Below are positions 53,068 through 61,219 of a stretch of 64,000 nucleotides of DNA, piece by piece (the stretch's first letter is position 1; the number at the start of each line of letters is the position of its first letter). The stretch comes from Puia dinghuensis. Lineage in GTDB: Bacteria; Bacteroidota; Bacteroidia; Chitinophagales; Chitinophagaceae. Both the position numbers and the translations under genes were made by a program. The stretch is from assembly GCF_014642875.1 (NCBI RefSeq), contig NZ_BMJC01000004.1, positions 668,070 to 732,069 of the forward strand, read 5' to 3'. A model generated the notes under the pieces. That model saw nothing but the letters and a program-made list of their open reading frames with translations, had not been told where the DNA came from and did no database searches.

Positions 53068-53667
53068 ATGCGGACACTTATTTGCCTCCTGGCCCTCTTC
53101 CTCCTTTCCTGCAACAGTGACTATACCCCAAAACGGCGGGGATATTTCAAGATCGATTTCCCATCCCATCAATACCAGACCTTCGACCAGCCCGGGTTCC
53201 CCTATTCCTTCGAATACCCCGTATACGCGAATGTCATCAAGGATAGCACCTATTTCGACACCGTACCCGAGAACCCCTATTGGATCAACGTGGACTTCCC
53301 CCGCTTCGGCGCGCGCATCTATGTCAGCTACAAAGAGATAGGTAAGAACAAATTCGACAAACTGCGCGATGACGCATTTAAGATGACCTTCAAACACACC
53401 TATAAGGCAAGCTCCATCGATGACTCACCCTTTGTTACCCACAACGGGGTAGCGGGTGTCTTCTTTAAAGTAGGGGGTAACGCGGCCACCGCCAACCAGT
53501 TCTATGTCACCGACACAACCCATCATTTTTTGCGCGGCGCTCTCTATTTCGACACGACCCCCAATGAGGACTCCCTTGGCATCGTAAACCAATTCCTCGA
53601 AAAGGACATGGACCACCTGATCAATAGTTTCCGGTGGAAGAACCCGACCCCCAAAGCATCCAAATAG
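53068..53667 (+). CDS. gldD: Gliding motility lipoprotein GldD
   Basis: A 199-residue lipoprotein: signal MRTLICLLALFLLSC with lipid Cys15, then the GldD hallmarks YTPKRRGYFKIDFPSH, NPYWINVDFPRFGARIYVSY, and a C-terminal FLRGALYFDTTPNEDSLG. In Flavobacterium GldD is needed for gliding. Its start codon abuts the gldE stop, so the two are made together. Presence of gldD and gldE suggests a gliding or type IX secretion-related apparatus; other gld or spr genes are not in this window. Confidence 0.92.
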   Translation: MRTLICLLALFLLSCNSDYTPKRRGYFKIDFPSHQYQTFDQPGFPYSFEYPVYANVIKDSTYFDTVPENPYWINVDFPRFGARIYVSYKEIGKNKFDKLRDDAFKMTFKHTYKASSIDDSPFVTHNGVAGVFFKVGGNAATANQFYVTDTTHHFLRGALYFDTTPNEDSLGIVNQFLEKDMDHLINSFRWKNPTPKASK

Positions 53668-53669
53668 AG

Positions 53670-53677
53670 TATATTTG
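53670..53677 (+). promoter_or_regulatory. Candidate -7 box for the DUF3109-lutB group
   Basis: TATATTTG matches TAnnTTTG exactly and lies 29 bases before ATG 53707, just after the gldD stop. It suggests that the following genes are not only read through from gldD. Confidence 0.4.
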
Positions 53678-53706
53678 CAAAACGGGCATAGGCCCATCTA
53701 CCCATC

Positions 53707-54300
53707 ATGATAGCAATCGACAATATCCTGGTAAGTGACGACGTGGTCCGCGAACAGTTCGTCTGCGATCTGGCAAAATGCAAAGGCGGCTGCTGTGAGG
53801 ACGGCGACGCCGGCGCCCCCCTGGAAAAAGGGGAGCTCGACGAGATAAATGCGATCTATGACATCGTAAAACCCTATCTCACACCCGCAGGGATCAAAGA
53901 GATCGAAACCCGCGGTCGCTACCAGTACGATCGCGAGTTTGGTTGGGTGACTCCGACAATCGAAGGGAAAATGTGTGCGTATGGGTATCGGGACGAGAAA
54001 GGCGTCATAAAGTGTGGCATCGAACAGGCATATTACGACGGAAAGACCTCCTGGAAAAAGCCCATCAGCTGCCATCTTTATCCTATAAAGATCAGTATGA
54101 CAAAGGAAGGGGAAGTGGTCAACTACGAACCCCGCGAGACGATGTGCCGGCCAGGCTGCATCCAGGGAAAGAAACTGAAGGTTCCGGTTTATGTTTTCCT
54201 GAAGGAAGCCCTCATTCGAAAATATGGCGAAGACTTCTATGGAGTACTCGAACAGGTTGCCGGGTCCTACTTCGCTAAAGCCGAAAAACAAAACAAATGA
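53707..54300 (+). CDS. DUF3109 family cysteine-rich protein
   Basis: A 197-residue protein of the DUF3109 family. The cysteine pattern FVCDLAKCKGGCCEDGDAG near 18-36, further Cys at KMCAYG, IKCGIEQAY, PISCHLYPI and TMCRPGCIQG, resembles zinc- or Fe-S-binding YkgJ-type proteins. Function unknown. It is coupled by an ATGA overlap to lutB, a 4Fe-4S protein, which raises the possibility of a role in metal or cluster handling; this is inference. Confidence 0.85.
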   Translation: MIAIDNILVSDDVVREQFVCDLAKCKGGCCEDGDAGAPLEKGELDEINAIYDIVKPYLTPAGIKEIETRGRYQYDREFGWVTPTIEGKMCAYGYRDEKGVIKCGIEQAYYDGKTSWKKPISCHLYPIKISMTKEGEVVNYEPRETMCRPGCIQGKKLKVPVYVFLKEALIRKYGEDFYGVLEQVAGSYFAKAEKQNK

Positions 54301-55676
54301 CAGAGACGGCCGCCGATTTCATCGCCCGGAGCACCATCAAGGCGGAAGACCTTGAACACCGGAACAAGATCAACTTTAATATTGGTCGCTACAACGCCGT
54401 CGTACCGCAGGGTAAACAACAGTTCTCCGAGCTGAATCTCGCGCGCGAACGGGCGAAGAATATCAAATGGCGGGCCATCGAAACCCTTGACCAGCAACTC
54501 GAAGAATTCGAATCCCACTTCACCAGAAGGGGCGGCCGGGTCATCTGGGCGGAGACTGCCGCACAGGCCCTCGCAGAGATCTACACCATCTGTAAGGAAA
54601 AGAATTGCCGCACCATCGTCAAGAGCAAAAGCATGGTCACCGAGGAAATAAAGCTGAATCACTTCCTCGAAGAGAAGGGCATCGAGAGCGTGGAGACCGA
54701 CCTTGGCGAGTACATCCAGCAACTCGACGGCGAACCCCCTTATCATATCGTGACACCCGCCATGCACAAAAGCAAGGAGGACGTCGCCAAATTATTCTAT
54801 GAGAAGCTGAATACCCGCCCCGGCCTCACCCCCGAACAGCTTACCCTCGTAGCAAGGGAAAAGCTGCGGAAGAAATATGTCCAGGCAGAGATCGGCATCA
54901 CAGGCGCCAACTTCATCATCTCCGACATCGGCGGCGTCGCCGTCACGGAAAATGAAGGCAATGCACGCCTCAGCGCTTCCTTCCCCAAAACGCATATCGT
55001 CATCGCCGGAATCGAAAAGGTGATCCCTTCCATGACCGACCTCGGCCTCTTCTGGCCCTTACTGGCCACCTACGGCACCGGTCAGCGCGTGACGGTATAC
55101 AACACCATCATCACCGGTCCCCGCCAGACGGGCGAATCCGATGGCCCCGACGAAATGATCCTTATCCTGCTGGACAATGGCCGCACCAACATCCTGGCCA
55201 ACGCAAAAGCCCGGGAAAGCCTCTACTGCATCCGCTGCGGCGCCTGTCTCAACGCCTGTCCTATCTATAAAAACATCGGCGGCCACAGCTACGGAACAAC
55301 CTATAGCGGACCCATCGGCTCAGTCATCACTCCCCATTTGAAGGACATGGGCGAATGGAAACATCTGAGCTATGCTTCCTCCCTTTGCGGCAACTGTACA
55401 GAGGTTTGCTCGGTAAAGATCAATCTCCACGAGCTGTTGCTCGACAACCGCTATGAAGCCGTCAAAGACGGCTACGCCACCTGGTCCGAACGGCTGGCGT
55501 GGAAGGTCTGGAAAAGAGCCAGCCTCAGCCGCAGCATGATGAATATGGGTGGCCCGAAGATCAAGAACTGGATGGTGAACAAAGCATTCAAAGCCTGGAC
55601 AGCCCATCGCGACGAACTGGAATTTGCTTCTCAAACTTTTAACCAACGTTGGAAGGCCGAACGAGCCAAGGTCTAA
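54297..55676 (+). CDS. lutB: LutB-type lactate-utilisation iron-sulfur protein
   Basis: A 459-residue protein with the LutB/LldF layout. An N-terminal LUD domain (about 60-295) includes GITGANFIISDIGGVAVTEN and GIEKVIPSMTDLGLF. Then come two 4Fe-4S motifs, CIRCGACLNACPIY near 305 and CGNCTEVCSVKI near 360, and a helical C-terminus. In the LutABC system it oxidises L-lactate to pyruvate with LutA and LutC. Neither lutA nor lutC is adjacent here, and the lldP-like permease is 49 kb away. It overlaps DUF3109 by four bases. Confidence 0.9.
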   Translation: MTETAADFIARSTIKAEDLEHRNKINFNIGRYNAVVPQGKQQFSELNLARERAKNIKWRAIETLDQQLEEFESHFTRRGGRVIWAETAAQALAEIYTICKEKNCRTIVKSKSMVTEEIKLNHFLEEKGIESVETDLGEYIQQLDGEPPYHIVTPAMHKSKEDVAKLFYEKLNTRPGLTPEQLTLVAREKLRKKYVQAEIGITGANFIISDIGGVAVTENEGNARLSASFPKTHIVIAGIEKVIPSMTDLGLFWPLLATYGTGQRVTVYNTIITGPRQTGESDGPDEMILILLDNGRTNILANAKARESLYCIRCGACLNACPIYKNIGGHSYGTTYSGPIGSVITPHLKDMGEWKHLSYASSLCGNCTEVCSVKINLHELLLDNRYEAVKDGYATWSERLAWKVWKRASLSRSMMNMGGPKIKNWMVNKAFKAWTAHRDELEFASQTFNQRWKAERAKV

Positions 55677-55678
55677 AC

Positions 55679-56986
55679 ATGATCTTGTTCTGTACCCATA
55701 GCACCCCAAGGCTGAAATACATCGTCGATTTCTGCTCAAAAGAGCTATTCGACAGTCCCTTTCATATCACTACCGATCTCAGCGAATTCGTCGCCGCCAC
55801 GGGCCCCCGGATCAACTACTCGTCTACCCCCATCCCCGGCGCTTTTCATCTCCAGCCTGCCGGTCTCCTCTTCGAAACCGGCATCGTCCCCCAGTCCATC
55901 ACCTGCTTCGAATACGATGGCCGCAAAGCGTTCTTCGCCACGGAAGGCGACTTGCCCTTCGACATCTTTTCAGCCGCCTTCTACCTGCTCACCCGCTACG
56001 AGGAATATCTGCCGCATGAAAAAGACACCTATGGCCGCTATGCCCATACCGATTCCCTCGCCTGGCGCGAACATTTTCTCGACATCCCCCTGGTAAACTA
56101 CTGGCTCCGCGACTTTAGAGACGCGCTTGCCCGGAAATTTCCCGCACTCGTCTTTCGCTATCCCATGTTTAAGTTCGTACCTACCTACGATATCGATATC
56201 GCGTGGTCCTTTCTGTTCAAGGGCTGGCGGCGAAATACCTCGGGGGCCCTGAAAGCGCTCGTCACCGGCCGGTGGCAGCAGCTTCGGCTACGGCTCGATG
56301 TCCTGGCAGGCAGACGCCCCGACCCCTTCGACGCCTATGAATGGCTCGACTCCCTGCACCTGTACTGCCGGTTGAAACCCTACTATTTCTTTCTCGTGGC
56401 AGCCCGGAATAAAGGCGTCGATAAAAATATTCTCCCTTCTTCGACCGGATTTCAACAGCTTGTACAATATCACGGCGCCGGCTACCGCGTGGGTGTTCAC
56501 CCTTCCTGGCAAAGCGGGGATGATGATAGTCTCCTGAAAGAGGAGATCGAATGGCTGGAATATATCGCCGGACAGCCCATCTGCCGCAGCCGGCAGCATT
56601 ATATCCGCTTCTCCCTTCCACATACCTATCGCCGCCTGCTAAACCTGCGCATCGAACAGGAATTCTCCATGGGCTATGGAAGTATCAACGGCTTCCGGGC
56701 CTCGGTAGCCTCGTCATTTTTCTGGTACGACCTGGAGAAAGAGGAAACGACAAAACTGCGCGTCTTTCCCTTTTGCTTCATGGATGCAAACGCTTTCTAC
56801 GAACAGGGACTCAACGCCGCCGGGGCCATGCAAGAGCTGATGCATTACTACCGCCACATCCGCAAGGTCAACGGCCTGATGGTCACCATCTGGCATAATA
56901 ATTTCCTCGGCACCGACCCCGGATTCGCCGGCTGGCGCGAAGTATATGAAGTATTTCTAAAGGAAGAGATCTTCTGGACGTCCTGA
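55679..56986 (+). CDS. Polysaccharide-deacetylase-like protein (DUF7033 type)
   Basis: A 435-residue protein starting at ATG 55679, two bases after the lutB stop; an earlier in-frame start at 55649 would lie inside lutB. The N-terminal about 115 residues are the DUF7033-like domain, and the rest resembles a NodB-fold deacetylase: FVPTYDIDIAWSFL near 166-180 with the first Asp-x-Asp, GVHPSWQS near 279 as the His motif, and GYGSINGFRASVASSFFWYD near 327-346. It may deacetylate a cell-surface polysaccharide. It has no signal peptide. It converges on purH with a 15-base gap. Confidence 0.78.
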   Translation: MILFCTHSTPRLKYIVDFCSKELFDSPFHITTDLSEFVAATGPRINYSSTPIPGAFHLQPAGLLFETGIVPQSITCFEYDGRKAFFATEGDLPFDIFSAAFYLLTRYEEYLPHEKDTYGRYAHTDSLAWREHFLDIPLVNYWLRDFRDALARKFPALVFRYPMFKFVPTYDIDIAWSFLFKGWRRNTSGALKALVTGRWQQLRLRLDVLAGRRPDPFDAYEWLDSLHLYCRLKPYYFFLVAARNKGVDKNILPSSTGFQQLVQYHGAGYRVGVHPSWQSGDDDSLLKEEIEWLEYIAGQPICRSRQHYIRFSLPHTYRRLLNLRIEQEFSMGYGSINGFRASVASSFFWYDLEKEETTKLRVFPFCFMDANAFYEQGLNAAGAMQELMHYYRHIRKVNGLMVTIWHNNFLGTDPGFAGWREVYEVFLKEEIFWTS

Positions 56987-57001
56987 TCCTGGTCCTGCAG
57001 C

Positions 57002-58522
57002 TTAGTGCTTAAAATGCCGCATCCCCGTTATCACCATCACTAAATTATGCTCCACACAATAGTCGATGGAATCTTTATCCCGGATAGAACCACCCGGCTG
57101 GATAAACGAAGTCACACCGGCCGCATGCGCCAGCTGCACCGAATCATTAAACGGAAAGAAAGCATCGCTCGCCAGTACAGCGCCATGCAGGTCGAAATTG
57201 AATTGTCCCGCCTTGGCGATCGCCTGCCGCACGGAATCCACGCGGCTGGTCTGACCGCAACCTTTGCCCACCAGCTGCAGGTTCTTGATCAGGGCAATGG
57301 CATTCGACTTGAGATGCTTGCAAACGATGTTGGCAAAGTTCAGGTCATCTTTCTCCGCAGCCGTGGCGGGCCGGCCGCCTGCTTCCTTCCACTCGGCATA
57401 ATTGCCTTCATCGGTCTGCTGTTGCAGCACGCCGTTGAGCAGGCTGCGATATTGTTGCGCCGCCGATACGCGTTTTTGCTGCACCAGCAGGATACGGTTC
57501 TTCTTCGATTTTAAAATACTGAGAGCATCGGCGTCGAAAGCTGGCGCGATCAGCACTTCAAAGAAGATCTCGTTGATGGCTTCAGCCGTAGCCTTGTCTA
57601 CGGGCTTATTACAGGCCAATACCCCGCCAAAGGCACTCTCGGGGTCACCTGCTAAAGCCGCGTCCCAGGCCTCCTTCAATGCAGGCCGGATGGCTATACC
57701 ACAGACATTCGTGTGCTTGATGATGGCAAACACCGGCCGGCTGTCGCCGCTGAATTCCTGTATCAGCTGCACGGCAGCGTCTACATCTACCAGATTGTTA
57801 TAAGAGAGCTCTTTCCCATTCACCTGGTCGAAGAAGTCCTCCAATTTTCCATAGAACCGGGCCGACTGATGCGGATTCTCACCATAGCGAAGGGATTTGG
57901 GTGAAGGCACCGACTCGAGGAAATAATCACCACCCGACGGGGTGAAGTATTTGGAGATGGCTACGTCATAGTGCGCGCACACCTCAAAAGCCTGCGCCGC
58001 CAGCATCCGCCGCTGCTCCAGTGTCGTTTCTCCCATCTGTTGGGTAAGCACGTTCTCCAGCCAGGCATATTGTGACCTTGAGGCGATTACGACGACATCT
58101 TTATGATTCTTGGCAGCCCCGCGGATCATGGAAGGCCCACCCACATCTATCTTTTCAATGATAGCTTTGTCATCCGTCGTGCTGGCTACCGTCTCCTCGA
58201 AAGGGTAGAGGTCGACGATCACCAGGTCGATCTCCGGGATATGATAGCGCACCATCTCTTCCACGTCGGTGGGATTGTCTCTCCGCCCCAGAATTCCTCC
58301 AAAAACGGACGGATGCAGGGTCTTTACGCGCCCCCCCAGAATGGAGGGGTAAGAGGTCAGGTTTTCCACAGGTGTACAGGGGAGTCCAAGCGACTCGATG
58401 AACTGTTGGGTGCCACCGGTAGAGTGCAGATTCACTCCTAATTGGTGTAGTTTTTTTACTATAGGCGCAAGACCCTCTTTGTAAAAGACCGAGATCAACG
58501 CCGATTTTATCTTCTTATTCAT
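57002..58522 (-). CDS. purH: Bifunctional AICAR transformylase / IMP cyclohydrolase
   Basis: A 506-residue enzyme for the last two steps of IMP synthesis. I start it at ATG 58522 (MNKKIKSALISVFYKEG); an ORF extension upstream to 58603 has an unrelated sequence. Residues about 1-125 are the MGS-like cyclohydrolase domain (LHSTGGTQQFI, LGGRVKTLHPSVFGGIL). The transformylase domain shows RYGENPHQSARFYG near 243, KHTNVCGIAIRP with the catalytic Lys-His pair near 293, and GDPESAFGGVLACN near 315. A terminator-like hairpin and other structures precede it. Confidence 0.95.
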   Translation of the reverse strand: MNKKIKSALISVFYKEGLAPIVKKLHQLGVNLHSTGGTQQFIESLGLPCTPVENLTSYPSILGGRVKTLHPSVFGGILGRRDNPTDVEEMVRYHIPEIDLVIVDLYPFEETVASTTDDKAIIEKIDVGGPSMIRGAAKNHKDVVVIASRSQYAWLENVLTQQMGETTLEQRRMLAAQAFEVCAHYDVAISKYFTPSGGDYFLESVPSPKSLRYGENPHQSARFYGKLEDFFDQVNGKELSYNNLVDVDAAVQLIQEFSGDSRPVFAIIKHTNVCGIAIRPALKEAWDAALAGDPESAFGGVLACNKPVDKATAEAINEIFFEVLIAPAFDADALSILKSKKNRILLVQQKRVSAAQQYRSLLNGVLQQQTDEGNYAEWKEAGGRPATAAEKDDLNFANIVCKHLKSNAIALIKNLQLVGKGCGQTSRVDSVRQAIAKAGQFNFDLHGAVLASDAFFPFNDSVQLAHAAGVTSFIQPGGSIRDKDSIDYCVEHNLVMVITGMRHFKH

Positions 58523-58591
58523 AATGAGGCAGTAATAAGGCGCGAAAATACGAAAATCGGCCCGAAAGGCGTGGGAATACGAATAGAAACA

Positions 58592-58774
58592 AAAAACCGG
58601 CAATAAGCCGGTGTTTTGAATGGTAACAGGAGGTAAGCCTTGATCAATTCTCGTGCGTACTAATTAGGTGCGCACTTTCGTTTATATCTTGGCTCAGTAG
58701 CATCAGCATACATACCCACACACACTCATGAAAATAACAGGATAAGGTGTTAATGGTTATGTATGCTGTTGCTA
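58592..58774 (-). promoter_or_regulatory. Candidate structured leader or small RNA upstream of purH
   Basis: Three stems lie in order on the minus strand. The first is a 17-bp stem with one mismatch (arms 58758-58774 and 58698-58714, 43-base loop). The second is GTGCGCAC-N7-GTACGCAC (58675-58653, one G-U pair). The third is an intrinsic terminator, CACCGGC-TTATT-GCCGG followed by TTTTTTG (58618-58592). It ends about 70 bases before the purH start codon, so it could be an attenuating leader or an independent RNA. I cannot match it to a known riboswitch. Confidence 0.35.
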
Positions 58775-58887
58775 ACTAAACATTTTCAGGTCGATTAATA
58801 AGACTGATCATCGTCAGTCAGACAGTCACAGCATGAGCACAGGTTCAACAGGTAGCGTTCTTTTAAGGATATCAAATATTAAAAACG

Positions 58888-58918
58888 GGACATTCGGCAA
58901 CCTCTCTAATAAATGTCC
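58888..58918. promoter_or_regulatory. Second copy of the GGACATT...CGGCAA...CTAAT motif
   Basis: GGACATTCGGCAACC, then TCTCTAATAAATGTCC, makes a GGACATT-N17-AATGTCC palindrome. The string resembles that at 32150-32181 upstream of the peroxidase gene: same GGACATT, CGGCAA, CC and CTAAT in the same order with small gaps. Confidence 0.45.
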
Positions 58919-59222
58919 AATAAAAAAGTCAAACCGCTAAAAATGCCGCCCGAAAAATGACCCGTAATTTTTTTGCGTAAAACACGCAAATTCTGACTGC
59001 GTATTTCACGTGCCAATCCTTGGATGTTTTACTGTTTTTTATATGACTAAAAAACCCTTTTTTTGTCATATTTAGCTCCTGATCGTCTGATCCCCTTTAT
59101 TTTACGGATAATATTAATTTGTAATTAATTGATTTAGAGACCCCTGTCGGCTAGACCTGTGCGGGAGTTGGGGATACATTTACCGTAGCAAATTATTCTT
59201 CAACATTCAAAAACAGTCAGCT

Positions 59223-59684
59223 ATGAACACTATTGCCAAAAAATCCGTAAATGCGGGCAAATTCCTCTCCAACGACCAGGTTTCCTCTTTACTCACCACC
59301 TACAAGCAGGATCGGTGGGTAGACAATTCCGAAAAAATTGGAAAGGAAGATTCCCTCACGGCTTCTGTCTCCATCGAAGAACTGGAAACGCTCATCGAGC
59401 GCATCAAACTGCATGGCGGTGACGGAGTGCGTTTCCATTTTGCTTCCTACCCGGAAGATTATACACCCGTGCCTGAGTTTGCTGGTCGTCAGACGGTCGT
59501 GCTCATCGGCACGCGCAAGAACAACGAAGGCGCCAACAAAGAGATCTATATGTCCGAAGGAAAGGAGGCCCGCATTCTAGCATATGGCGACATGCCTCTT
59601 TGCCCTCCTTTCTGTGGCAGCGGCTTTTTCAAAAAGGGCGCCGTCCTCATCGATCGTGGCGACAAAGGGATGGTCGTTGCCTAA
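59223..59684 (+). CDS. Conserved hypothetical protein with a CPPFC motif
   Basis: A 153-residue cytosolic protein. I recall similar proteins in other Bacteroidota but know no function. The N-terminal 50 residues are polar and helical (FLSNDQVSSLLTTYKQDRW). The core has VSIEELETLIERIKLHGGDG, then VRFHFASYPEDYTPVPEFAG followed by RQTVVLIGTRKN, an alpha/beta-like strand order. Near the C-terminus a cysteine pair sits in MPLCPPFCGSGFFKKGA. No signal peptide or membrane segment. It has its own terminator and a complex upstream region. A membrane protein and a two-component pair follow. Confidence 0.75.
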   Translation: MNTIAKKSVNAGKFLSNDQVSSLLTTYKQDRWVDNSEKIGKEDSLTASVSIEELETLIERIKLHGGDGVRFHFASYPEDYTPVPEFAGRQTVVLIGTRKNNEGANKEIYMSEGKEARILAYGDMPLCPPFCGSGFFKKGAVLIDRGDKGMVVA

Positions 59685-59707
59685 CCCCTGGTCTTGATAA
59701 AAAAAAT

Positions 59708-59742
59708 AGCTGCCCGGAAATCATGACCCGGGCAGCTTTTTA
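59708..59742 (+). terminator. Intrinsic terminator after the CPPFC protein gene
   Basis: AGCTGCCCGG pairs with CCGGGCAGCT (10 bp) around a 10-base loop, and is followed by TTTTTAG. Confidence 0.9.
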
Positions 59743-59780
59743 GTAGCAGAAGTGAGAAATAAGAATTATTTTGCTGGCAA

Positions 59781-60428
59781 ATGTCGCAGTTTGTCAGTTT
59801 CTTCGTAGTAGTTATTGCCTTGCTGGCCAGTTTCACTCTCTATCGTCAGGGCCCTTCCGACATTTATCTCCGCCTTTTTCCACCCTTCCTTTCCATCGTC
59901 ACCGTTGTCCTGGGAATATGCAGCTACCTCGCCGCACGGATCATCAATAACATGCCGCTCTTTAATCCCCTGACCATCTTTCAGTATTGTTTTTATTTTT
60001 TTCTGCTATACCGCATCATCCGTCAGCCTGTCGTAAGAAAAATAGCCTTTCACCTCATCTGGATATATCCGCTGATAGCAGGACTGAATATTCTCCTATA
60101 TCAAAAGATCAACACCTTTCACACGATCACTTATTCCCTCGGCGGTTTGCTGGTGGTCGCCCTTTGTATATTCTATTTCTTTGAATTATTCCAACGGCCC
60201 CAATCGGTCAACCTCACCCGAAACCCGGATTTTTGGATCTGTTCGGGCCTCTTGTTCTATTTCTCCTGCAGTTTCCCTTTATATGGGATGGCCAATAACC
60301 TGGGCAAAATGCCCCGGTTTATCATCGTGAACCTCAATTCCATATTCAACGTATTGGATATCCTGTTATACACTTCTTTAGTCATCGCTTTCCTATGCCG
60401 GCTGAAAATCAGGAAGTCGTCATTATAA
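59781..60428 (+). CDS. Multi-pass membrane protein coupled to a histidine kinase
   Basis: A 215-residue protein with six or seven predicted membrane helices (about 3-21, 33-52, 62-80, 86-104, 114-134, 150-168, 185-207) and little soluble part. I do not recognise a named family. Its last 34 bases overlap the kinase gene in another frame, so the two are translationally coupled. The kinase has only one short membrane helix and no sensor domain of its own, so this protein may be the membrane sensor or input subunit. Confidence 0.75.
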   Translation: MSQFVSFFVVVIALLASFTLYRQGPSDIYLRLFPPFLSIVTVVLGICSYLAARIINNMPLFNPLTIFQYCFYFFLLYRIIRQPVVRKIAFHLIWIYPLIAGLNILLYQKINTFHTITYSLGGLLVVALCIFYFFELFQRPQSVNLTRNPDFWICSGLLFYFSCSFPLYGMANNLGKMPRFIIVNLNSIFNVLDILLYTSLVIAFLCRLKIRKSSL

Positions 60429-61207
60429 TATTAATGGGGATCGCTCTGGCCCTGCTCCTGGTCGGCTTCATTGTCACCATGCTCTTCCTTTATCAACGCC
60501 GCCAGCACCGCCAGATACAGCAGCTGGCCCGGATGAAAGACCAATACCAGCAAGAGCTGCTGCGCTCGCAGTTGGAGATCCAGGAGACAACCTTCAAGAC
60601 CATCGCCCAGGAATTGCACGACAACATCGGGCAGGTACTATCCGTAGTCAAACTGTCCCTTTCCATCCTCCCGCTCGAAAAAGACCACGTCGCCTACGAA
60701 AGCGTCCAGGCCAGCCGGCAGATGCTCAACAAGGTCATCTTCGACATGGGCAATCTCACAAAAAGCATGCATACCGACCGCATAGCCCAGATCGGCCTGG
60801 TCGAAGCCATCCGTTTCGACCTCGACAGTATCCAGCGCACCGGGCTGCTAAAAGTGGACTTCGACGTCGTCGGGGAGGAATATCGACTTGAAGATCAACG
60901 ATCTATATTCGTATTCCGGATGTTCCAGGAGATGATCAACAACATTTTGAAGCATTCTAAAGCCACCCACGTAAATATTGCGGTTAATTACTCAATTGAT
61001 AATAAATTTGTTCTGAAAGTAGAGGATAACGGGGTTGGTTTTGATGTTGAAAAAAAGCGGACTCAGGCATCCTCATCAAGCGGCATTGGCCTGAAAAGTA
61101 TGACAAACCGTGCCTCCCTGATCGGCGCTCAAATCACAGTTCAAAGTCAGCCAGGCAAAGGGACTTCCATCAAGGTGGAATTGCCCCTGGAAAAGGGAAT
61201 ATTATAA
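60395..61207 (+). CDS. NarX/LiaS-type sensor histidine kinase (HisKA_3)
   Basis: A 270-residue kinase. One membrane helix (about 8-33) leads directly into a coiled-coil linker (about 36-65). The HisKA_3 box AQELHDNIGQVLSVVKLSLS carries His75. The HATPase has an N box (MINNILKHSKATHVNI), VEDNGVGFD, and SGIGLKSMTNRA. No periplasmic or PAS sensor domain is present. It phosphorylates the LuxR-type regulator encoded 12 bases downstream. Input probably comes from the coupled membrane protein upstream. Confidence 0.9.
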   Translation: MPAENQEVVIIILMGIALALLLVGFIVTMLFLYQRRQHRQIQQLARMKDQYQQELLRSQLEIQETTFKTIAQELHDNIGQVLSVVKLSLSILPLEKDHVAYESVQASRQMLNKVIFDMGNLTKSMHTDRIAQIGLVEAIRFDLDSIQRTGLLKVDFDVVGEEYRLEDQRSIFVFRMFQEMINNILKHSKATHVNIAVNYSIDNKFVLKVEDNGVGFDVEKKRTQASSSSGIGLKSMTNRASLIGAQITVQSQPGKGTSIKVELPLEKGIL

Positions 61208-61219
61208 TTTGATTAGATT

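Larger units (their letters stand above)
58523..59222. other. 700-base spacer with a cluster of inverted repeats
   Basis: No coding region is supported. Inverted repeats lie at 58592-58618, 58653-58675, 58698-58774, 58802-58819, 58888-58918, 58972-58990 (TTTGCGT-AAAAC-ACGCAAA) and 59041-59071 (ATATGAC-T-AAAAAA-CCC-TTTTTT-T-GTCATAT). The first three could fold together on a minus-strand RNA before purH. The last two lie on the side of the gene at 59223. No exact TAnnTTTG box was found. Confidence 0.7.

Noticed and set aside
54297-55676. LutB and the LldP permease as one lactate-utilisation system
   Set aside because: They are 49 kb apart, in different operons, and the permease is coupled to glycerate-type enzymes instead. 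A functional link is possible but not shown.
58592-58774. A tRNA, SRP RNA or known riboswitch in the purH spacer
   Set aside because: The stems do not form a cloverleaf, no CCA or T-loop is present, and the SRP motif is absent; I could not match any known class.
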